Origin: Candidatus Cloacimonadota bacterium
Lineage (GTDB): Bacteria > Cloacimonadota > Cloacimonadia > Cloacimonadales > TCS61
Length of the DNA stretch: 12,407 bases
NCBI GenBank assembly: GCA_014382915.1
Contig: JACNIV010000257.1
Location: forward strand, 3,233 to 15,639
Direction: 5' to 3'
The translations under genes and the position numbers were made by a program. Under the pieces are notes generated by a model. It was not told the DNA's origin, ran no database searches, and was given only the letters and a program-made list of their open reading frames with translations. How positions within the stretch are numbered: the stretch's first letter is position 1; each line of letters opens with the position of its first letter. Below are positions 6,409-11,179 of this stretch, one piece after another.

Positions 6409-6443
6409 TTGACATTATATTACTAAAAAGCAATTTAATGTCA
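6409..6443 (+). promoter_or_regulatory. Putative promoter/operator of mntA-hepT
   Basis: A consensus -35 TTGACA (6409-6414) overlaps the left arm of a perfect inverted repeat: TGACATTA (6410-6417) and TAATGTCA (6436-6443), 18 bases apart. A -10-like TTTAAT (6434-6439) overlaps the right arm, with a 19-base spacer that is slightly long. An inverted repeat covering both promoter boxes is the usual layout for TA autoregulation, where the antitoxin or TA complex binds. The ribosome site of mntA follows 34 bases downstream. The binder is inferred, not shown. Confidence 0.5.
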
Positions 6444-6493
6444 TCAAGGTTTGATCTTAAAATACTGAAACTGATCAGAGGAGGTTTAGATAA

Positions 6494-6778
6494 ATGAATA
6501 ATATTGAAAATATAAAAAAAATACTTATTAAAGTCTTGATGGAACATGAAGTGAAAAAAGCTGCTCTTTTTGGCTCAATAGTTCGAGGAGAAGAAACTGA
6601 AGATAGTGATATTGATCTGCTGATTGAATTCAAAGGCAGAAAAAGTTTATTTGACCTGGCGGGGCTAAAATTGGAGCTTCAGGAATTACTCAGGAGAAAG
6701 GTAGATGTAGTTACATATAAATCGCTCCACCCTCTATTAAAGGAAAGAATATTGAGTGAAGAAGAGGTGATCCTGTGA
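6494..6778 (+). CDS. mntA: MNT-domain nucleotidyltransferase antitoxin MntA
   Basis: The 94-residue protein is a minimal nucleotidyltransferase. The catalytic GSx10DxD motif is intact: Gly27-Ser28, then ten residues, then Asp39-Ile-Asp41 (DIDLLIEF). In characterised MntA/HepT pairs, MntA transfers AMP from ATP to a tyrosine of the HepT toxin, neutralising its RNase activity. AGAGGAGG (6477-6484) lies nine bases before the ATG. The stop TGA overlaps the GTG start of hepT (GTGA at 6775-6778), so the two are translationally coupled. The gene runs in the same direction as the upstream flavoprotein gene and sits between two copies of that gene's tail. Confidence 0.93.
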   Translation: MNNIENIKKILIKVLMEHEVKKAALFGSIVRGEETEDSDIDLLIEFKGRKSLFDLAGLKLELQELLRRKVDVVTYKSLHPLLKERILSEEEVIL

Positions 6779-7116
6779 AAAAAGATCCAAAAATATTTAT
6801 AGAGCATATTTTAGAATGTATTGAATTGATTGAGAAATATACAGAAAATAAAAAAGATGCTGACTTTTTTAATTCAATTCAACTTCAAGATTCTGTTATT
6901 CGCAGGATTGAGATCATCGGGGAAGCGGTAAAAAATATTCCTGGTGAAATTAAAGATACCTTCCCGGAAATTCCTTGGGAAAAGATAGCAGGTATGCGAG
7001 ACATTCTAATTCATGAATATTTTGGAATAGATATTGAACTGACATTGGAAGTCGTCAAAAAAGAAATTCCAGATCTAAAGAAGAAAATGTTGAAAATTAG
7101 AGAAGATCTGAGATAG
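6775..7116 (+). CDS. hepT: HEPN-domain RNase toxin HepT (DUF86)
   Basis: The 113-residue, mostly helical HEPN protein carries the HepT signature Rx4HxY as RDILIHEY: Arg75 and His80 form the RNase site, and Tyr82 is the expected AMPylation target of Mnt[15 protein letters not shown] (43-56) and [19 protein letters not shown] (68-86) are typical DUF86 segments. The start is GTG, overlapping the mntA stop by four bases. Catalytic and target residues are all present, so the pair should be active. The stop is 30 bases before the orphan flavoprotein tail at 7147. Related pairs act in plasmid or prophage maintenance and possibly phage defence; which applies here cannot be told. Confidence 0.93.
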   Translation: MKKDPKIFIEHILECIELIEKYTENKKDADFFNSIQLQDSVIRRIEIIGEAVKNIPGEIKDTFPEIPWEKIAGMRDILIHEYFGIDIELTLEVVKKEIPDLKKKMLKIREDLR

Positions 7117-7146
7117 TAATAATATTTTAAATTTAGAAACCAAAAC

Positions 7147-7197
7147 AATCTGCAGATAGCCTGGAGTACTGGCTTTGTGGCGGGAAGTAGCGTATAA
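7147..7197 (+). pseudogene. Orphan 3' tail of the flavoprotein gene (copy B)
   Basis: The sequence encodes NLQIAWSTGFVAGSSV and a TAA stop, with no gene upstream to attach to. The first 38 bases match 6249-6286 at 36 positions and both changes are synonymous. After that the two ends differ (AGMSC-stop in the gene, AGSSV-stop here) but have the same length, so both look like genuine C-termini of related alleles. It is the displaced or remnant end of a flavoprotein gene and marks the right border of the mntA-hepT cassette. Confidence 0.85.
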
Positions 7198-7217
7198 AAA
7201 CAACGAACAAAAACGAA

Positions 7218-8150
7218 CTATAAATAATTTCTCAAAAGAGTTAGACAATCACAGTCTTCAATTACTAAATCAGGATTATCAATTTTATGTGTTTTCGAAA
7301 AGTATGATTTTATTTTCAAAATCTCTTTTTTCGTAAAACCATAAGCTGTTCCATAGATTTTTTGATTAGCATTAATATTATCTACTATATTTAAAACTTC
7401 CATATTTTCGTTAGCATACCCAAAACCAAGAAAGAAAATCCTTTTTGCAGCTTTTATTGATATCATTATATCATGTAAACAAGGTGTATTTCTTTGATTA
7501 TAAATGACTTTAATATTCTTACTGAAATTACTGACATTATATTTCCAATTCTCATCTCTATATGATAAAAATTGATTAAATCCTTGCCAAGGTAGTGTTA
7601 CAACTTGCCCATAGACATGATTTATTGGTATCTTTTTTAATTCATCTGCAATTTTTGTGGGATTTATATCAGTAAACGAATTTTTAAAAGATTCGAATAA
7701 ATAATTCTCCAATGCTCTATCATAATTGAAAATTATAAAAGAAAAAGTTCTTTCTAAATACTCATAATCATTTGATTTTAGTAATTCTTTTGTTAATCTA
7801 TCATATAATTCACTATACCAATCAAATTCATCATTTTTTAATTCCTCAGGATTATTACTTTGTTCTTCAGATTTCAATATGTAATATGTTATTGAAAACT
7901 TACCAAAGAATTCAAAATTAGGGTTTCGTGTTAAAAAAAGATCTATTGATTTATTGTTTGATTTAGCGAAAGTACGTGTAAATTCTACAATATTATCATA
8001 GAAAGATGTTTTTTTTTGAATTAAGCTATCTGATATTAAATCTTCAATTAAATTATTACAAATTTTATATCTAAGTTCTTTGCCTGTTGGATAACCATAA
8101 GGTCTACTTGCACCGGCACCTAAAATAAAAACTGTTTCTTCAGTTATCAT
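7218..8150 (-). CDS. SIR2-like NAD-binding protein, probable defence NADase
   Basis: The 310-residue protein shows the SIR2-type Rossmann pattern. VFILGAGASRPYGYPTG (7-23) has the GAGAS nucleotide loop. FIIFNYDRALE (138-148) corresponds to the conserved (T/F)NYD segment, with Asn142 and Asp144. INHVYGQ (176-182) corresponds to the catalytic-His LHG-like segment, with His178. RIFFLGFGYANENMEVLN (237-254) is the GFGxxxxN loop. Stand-alone SIR2-like proteins of this kind are often NAD-degrading effectors in anti-phage systems, or members of the SIR2_2 family of unknown role; no partner domain (TIR, HerA, Argonaute, STAND) is encoded beside it. Sirtuin zinc cysteines are lacking, so deacetylase activity is unlikely. 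GGAGG four bases before ATG 8150 supports the start. The gene is noticeably more AT-rich than alr or leuS, consistent with transfer. It lies between the two tail-flanked TA cassettes and ends 20 bases from the orphan flavoprotein tail. Confidence 0.75.
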   Translation of the reverse strand: MITEETVFILGAGASRPYGYPTGKELRYKICNNLIEDLISDSLIQKKTSFYDNIVEFTRTFAKSNNKSIDLFLTRNPNFEFFGKFSITYYILKSEEQSNNPEELKNDEFDWYSELYDRLTKELLKSNDYEYLERTFSFIIFNYDRALENYLFESFKNSFTDINPTKIADELKKIPINHVYGQVVTLPWQGFNQFLSYRDENWKYNVSNFSKNIKVIYNQRNTPCLHDIMISIKAAKRIFFLGFGYANENMEVLNIVDNINANQKIYGTAYGFTKKEILKIKSYFSKTHKIDNPDLVIEDCDCLTLLRNYL

Positions 8151-8196
8151 TTCTCCTCCAAATTATTTTCAAGTCTTTGTTATTCGTTTTAAACCA

Positions 8197-8275
8197 AGAA
8201 GTAAAGCTAAAAGAAAATCCACGAGATTCTTCGTAAGTAAAGCTTTAAGAATCCTCAGAATGACAGTTTTACTTT
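8197..8275. repeat. Dispersed repeat, copy 1
   Basis: About 70 bases from AGAAGTAAAGCT to CAGAATGACA match 8879-8947 at roughly 60 positions by eye, including an uninterrupted 19-base CCACGAGATTCTTCGTAAG block. GATTCTT and AAGAATC form a 7-bp hairpin in this copy. It lies between the SIR2-like gene and the orphan alr tail, in the same position relative to that tail as copy 2 has relative to the intact alr end, so it may be part of a longer duplicated segment. Confidence 0.8.
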
Positions 8276-8316
8276 ATGTTCGCTTTTGTTAGTCGGGTTC
8301 GTTGCCAAAATATCCT

Positions 8317-8352
8317 CTAATAAACAAACACCACACCGCTGGTGGGGAAGAC
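8317..8352 (-). pseudogene. Orphan 3' tail of alr (copy Y)
   Basis: On the minus strand these 36 bases encode VFPTSGVVFVY and a TAG stop, identical at all 36 positions to the true end of alr at 8984-9019. There is no alr gene attached: the tail begins one base after the hicA stop codon. It marks the outer border of the hicB-hicA cassette, as the orphan flavoprotein tail does for mntA-hepT. Confidence 0.9.
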
Positions 8353-8353
8353 T

Positions 8354-8542
8354 TTATTTAGGAGCAGGAATTTCCAAATCTTTACATATTTTCTTAGCCA
8401 AAAAGTCATTTATTTCTCGGTGTCTTGGAATTGTTGTGCTTTTCAGCTTTTTACGGTTAATATAAACAGTATGCTTTTTACCTTCTCTGAGAAATTTACA
8501 ACCATTCTTATCTAAATACTTCAGCAGGTCTTTTCTTTTCAT
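8354..8542 (-). CDS. hicA: HicA mRNA interferase toxin
   Basis: The 62-residue protein has the HicA/YcfA double-stranded-RNA-binding-like fold. It has the helical start MKRKDLLKYLDKNGCKFLRE and then GKKHTVYIN with the catalytic histidine His24. IPRHREINDFLAKKICKDL (38-56) is the typical basic strand followed by a helix. HicA cleaves mRNA and tmRNA and is neutralised by HicB. The start ATG overlaps the hicB stop (ATGA, 8539-8542). The stop codon is followed after one base by the orphan alr tail. Confidence 0.92.
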   Translation of the reverse strand: MKRKDLLKYLDKNGCKFLREGKKHTVYINRKKLKSTTIPRHREINDFLAKKICKDLEIPAPK

Positions 8543-8757
8543 AAAGTTGCGATTTTAAATTTCTCATGTGAGAATTTCTGGCCTGATATCATTTCTTCAG
8601 ACATCACTTTGTTTGCTTCCAGAACAAGCTGTACTGCTTCCTTTAGGTTCTCTTTTAATTCACTCAGAGTTTTTGCCTGTGAATTCGCTCCGGGTAATTC
8701 TTCGATAAAGCCGATATAACCTTCAGGTACTTTTTTATAGACCATGGTAAATGCCAT
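8539..8757 (-). CDS. hicB: HicB antitoxin
   Basis: The 72-residue protein has the partial RNase-H-like HicB fold: YKKVPEGYIGFIEELPGANS (7-26), with the GYIGFIEELPG pattern, then TLSELKENLKEAVQLVLEAN (30-49). It is a short form; after residue 50 there is only a brief tail and no clear ribbon-helix-helix or HTH domain, so DNA binding would need a partner or another surface. AAGGAG (8764-8769) lies six bases before the ATG. The antitoxin is encoded first and coupled to hicA. The pair is co-directional with alr and lies between the two copies of the alr tail. Confidence 0.9.
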   Translation of the reverse strand: MAFTMVYKKVPEGYIGFIEELPGANSQAKTLSELKENLKEAVQLVLEANKVMSEEMISGQKFSHEKFKIATL

Positions 8758-8787
8758 TTTGCACTCCTTAATTAATTCACATGTAAC

Positions 8788-8814
8788 AAATTATTGAGAA
8801 TAAAACTGTGTCAA
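8788..8814 (-). promoter_or_regulatory. Possible hicB promoter
   Basis: On the minus strand TTGACA (8814-8809) is followed 15 bases later by TAATTT (8793-8788), about 30 bases before the hicB ATG. The -35 is consensus but the spacing is short, so the exact boxes are tentative. It would let the pair be expressed independently of alr. Confidence 0.35.
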
Positions 8815-8878
8815 CTTAGAAATCAAATTCTTTTAACCCTCTTGCTATTCTCCCTTCTCAGTGCGAACATGAGAAACG

Positions 8879-8960
8879 AGAAGTAAAGCTGAAAGATAAT
8901 CCACGAGATTCTTCGTAAGCAAAGCTAATAAAAATCCTCAGAAAGACATTTTTTTCACTT
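8879..8960. repeat. Dispersed repeat, copy 2
   Basis: Close copy of 8197-8275, lying between hicB and the true alr end. The hairpin is weaker here (GATTCTT against AAAAATC). Between it and the alr stop is TGCCCTTTGCTCAATGCCCT, itself an imperfect tandem of TGCCCT units. The rest of 8758-8983 holds only the hicB leader. Confidence 0.8.
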
Positions 8961-8983
8961 TGCCCTTTGCTCAATGCCCTCTG

Positions 8984-10930
8984 CTAATAAACAAACACCA
9001 CACCGCTGGTGGGGAAGACCCATTCATCGGGTTGAGATGAAATCATGATACTTCCTTTGTTTTCTTTTATCTGCGGGAATTTGCTTCTGCTGGAGAAGAT
9101 CGGTACAGCTTCCACGTTTTTCAGTACATTTCCATAAACAAAGCTTATCTCCACACCCTGGGTCATTTCGATAAGGTAAACCGAAAGCTGATGCGAATCT
9201 TTGGGATAGAAGGTCTGGGTGGAAATGGAGAATTCTACTTCTTTGCCAACCAGTTCTTGCAACTGCGGATGATGACAGCGGATCTCCAGGCAGCCATCTT
9301 TCAGCTTCATTTCGTGATAAAGTTCAATGTCGTTTATCTTTGCAGATGTTACATCGAAGAGGTTCGCTTCCAGTTTGTTATCCAGCAGCCAGCGGTATTC
9401 CACATCTTTGCGGAGGAAGTATTTTTCCAGAAGTTTTTCGCTGTTGGCACAGGCTACGTAGAAATGATCGTTCTGAAGCTGTTTGGTGAATGTGAGGGTT
9501 GTGTTAGTGAGGTAGTAACCTTTTAACCCCCTTTTGTTCCCCCTTAAAAAGGGGGATAAAACGGAATTGTCTAATTCCTTGGAATTTCCCCTTGAAAAGG
9601 GGGATAAAGTGGAATCTTTGAATTCTATTGTATGTTTAAAATTTCGACGGTAATGTATATCCCGGTCACGTTCTGTGAAGAATCTTTTTAAAATATCCGA
9701 ATATATCAGGTTAGATATCTCCTTGCTTTGAAGACGTTGTTCTATTGCAGTCTCGATGACGGTGTTCAATTTATCATCTGAATAATCGGAGCTGACAAAA
9801 TCACGGCGTAGAAGCGGGGAAGAGGCGATCATTTTTCCATTCTCAAAATGGTATCTCTTGGCTCTTCTTCCCACCTGGCAGAGAATTTCATAACTGGAAC
9901 CGTTGTAGAGTGAAGTAAGGTTCTCTGCTTTGATGGCATCGTGTTCATTTCCCAGCAGAACAACTTCATCTTCCACATTTACGTTCAATTCAGTAACATC
10001 CACCGCTATCATATCCATACTTATTTTACCAATAACACCGCAAAGCTTATCCTTTATCAGCACTTTTCCCTTATTGGAAAGCATGAAGTCGTAGCCATCT
10101 GCATAACCCACTGGCAGGATGGCATATTTCATTTTCCCCGGTGCAGTGTAGGATCTATTGTATCCGATGGATTCTCCTTTTTCTGCTGTTTTTATCTGTC
10201 CGATGCGTGATTTGAAAGTCATAACAGGTTTCAGAGAGATTTTATTTTTTAAGGATGGATCAGTATAAACACCGTAGGAAAGAAGACCCAATCGAACAAG
10301 ATTAGAATAATCATTTTTGGATGTGATTACTCCGCTGCTGTTGGCGATGTGGGTATACTTTGGTTTGAAATCGAGTCCATCCAGGATAGATTTAAATCTT
10401 TCAGATTGAAGTTTAGAATAATCAGCATCATTCTCGGCAGCGGAAAAATGAGAAAAGATGCCTTCTATCTTTAGATTCGGGAGTTTCTGGATCTTCGAAG
10501 TAGCCGTCAGAGACTGTTTATAATGAATTCCGCTTCTACCCATTCCCGTATCGATATTGATGTGAATACCGATTTCCTTCATTGCCTTTTTATCGAGAGT
10601 CTGTGCAAATTCCAGGGATGATATTGTAGGTATCAGTTCATTTTCCATAATAAGCTCGATCTCGCTTTCCAGGGAAGGAGATAATATCAGAATTGGTGTA
10701 TCGATACCCTGATAGCGCAGCAGCATTCCTTCCTGTACGTTTGCCACTCCCAGGAAAGTTGCTCCACATAGAATTGCCTTTCTTGAAATTTCAAAAGCTC
10801 CATGTCCATATGCATCTGCTTTAACTATTTGCATGAAGTCTGTTCCCGCTGATATGAACTTTTTCAATTCATTCAGGTTTTGTTCAAAATTTGACAGGTT
10901 AATCTCTGTCCAGCTTCTTTCGTTTTGCAT
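8984..10930 (-). CDS. alr: Alanine racemase with C-terminal extension
   Basis: Residues 1-365 form a complete PLP-dependent alanine racemase, which makes D-alanine for peptidoglycan. The PLP lysine is Lys37 in IVKADAYGHG; INIDTGMGRSGI (124-135) and HIANSSG (194-200) are typical barrel motifs; the partner-subunit tyrosine is probably Tyr257 in SIGYNRSYTA; VGYADGY (274-280) and KISMDMIAVDVT (302-313) mark the C-terminal beta domain. Normal Alr proteins end near residue 360-370. This one continues to 648 with about 280 residues I do not recognise: 366-438 look helical and charged, 439-471 are encoded by repeat DNA, and 472-648 resemble a beta-rich domain. A weak AAAGGA precedes ATG 10930. The last 36 bases recur at 8317-8352. 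The gene is convergent with the flavoprotein gene and followed by hicB-hicA. Confidence 0.95.
   Translation of the reverse strand: MQNERSWTEINLSNFEQNLNELKKFISAGTDFMQIVKADAYGHGAFEISRKAILCGATFLGVANVQEGMLLRYQGIDTPILILSPSLESEIELIMENELIPTISSLEFAQTLDKKAMKEIGIHINIDTGMGRSGIHYKQSLTATSKIQKLPNLKIEGIFSHFSAAENDADYSKLQSERFKSILDGLDFKPKYTHIANSSGVITSKNDYSNLVRLGLLSYGVYTDPSLKNKISLKPVMTFKSRIGQIKTAEKGESIGYNRSYTAPGKMKYAILPVGYADGYDFMLSNKGKVLIKDKLCGVIGKISMDMIAVDVTELNVNVEDEVVLLGNEHDAIKAENLTSLYNGSSYEILCQVGRRAKRYHFENGKMIASSPLLRRDFVSSDYSDDKLNTVIETAIEQRLQSKEISNLIYSDILKRFFTERDRDIHYRRNFKHTIEFKDSTLSPFSRGNSKELDNSVLSPFLRGNKRGLKGYYLTNTTLTFTKQLQNDHFYVACANSEKLLEKYFLRKDVEYRWLLDNKLEANLFDVTSAKINDIELYHEMKLKDGCLEIRCHHPQLQELVGKEVEFSISTQTFYPKDSHQLSVYLIEMTQGVEISFVYGNVLKNVEAVPIFSSRSKFPQIKENKGSIMISSQPDEWVFPTSGVVFVY
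9518..9616 (-). repeat. Tandem palindromic repeat in frame within alr
   Basis: The plus strand shows CCCCCTT-AAA-AAGGGGG (9539-9555), then GGAATT-GTCT-AATTCC (9563-9578), then CCCCTT-GAA-AAGGGG (9588-9602), then GGATAAAGTGGAATC. These are two copies of a unit of about 47 bases. On the coding strand they encode the twin peptides TLSPFSRGNSKEL and VLSPFLRGNKRGL (residues 441-469). A related palindrome lies at 3761-3785. The frame is open throughout, so the repeat is translated as a linker between the two halves of the C-terminal extension. Confidence 0.8.
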
Positions 10931-10957
10931 AATAAATCCTTTTTTGCCAAAGACTTA

Positions 10958-11000
10958 CACTGACTAAGCACTGACTTTAATTTCCTTTTAGCCACTGACT
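10958..11000. repeat. CACTGACT short direct repeats
   Basis: CACTGACT occurs three times, at 10958-10965, 10969-10976 and 10993-11000, followed by CACTGATG. It is low-complexity, repeat-derived spacer DNA upstream of alr; no promoter stands out in it. Confidence 0.5.
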
Positions 11001-11012
11001 TTCACTGATGCA

Positions 11013-11075
11013 GGACGTATCATTTTGATGCGTCCAAAACGTTACGGTTCAATCCTGCAACTGCCGGAATGAACC
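11013..11075. repeat. Hairpin pair between phoH and alr
   Basis: GGACGTATCA (11013-11022), loop TTT, TGATGCGTCC form a 10-bp stem with one G-T pair. Next, GGTTCA (11046-11051) pairs with TGAACC (11070-11075). The part starting CGTTACG (11039) resembles 1098-1127 in the mntP-leuS gap, so this is a second, diverged member of that element. Confidence 0.5.
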
Positions 11076-11114
11076 TGCATTTACATTTCACATATTTGAG
11101 AATCTTTAATTTCT

Positions 11115-11162
11115 GAGATTGCTTCGTCTGTAAATCCTCTGAAGATTCCTCGCAAAGACAGA
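11115..11162. repeat. Third, diverged member of the GAGATT-CTTCGT repeat family
   Basis: GAGATTGCTTCGTC...GAAGATTCCTCGCAAAGACAG has the same order of blocks as GAGATTCTTCGT...AAGAATCCTCAGAATGACAG at 8225-8265 and the copy at 8907-8947. It lies just downstream of the phoH stop. I see no gene in 10931-11179. Confidence 0.5.
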
Positions 11163-11179
11163 CTAATTTAACCAATAAA

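Noticed and set aside
6287..7146. Complete insertion sequence or integron cassette
   Set aside because: There are no terminal inverted repeats, no transposase or integrase and no recognisable attC structure; only the gene-tail direct repeats bound it.
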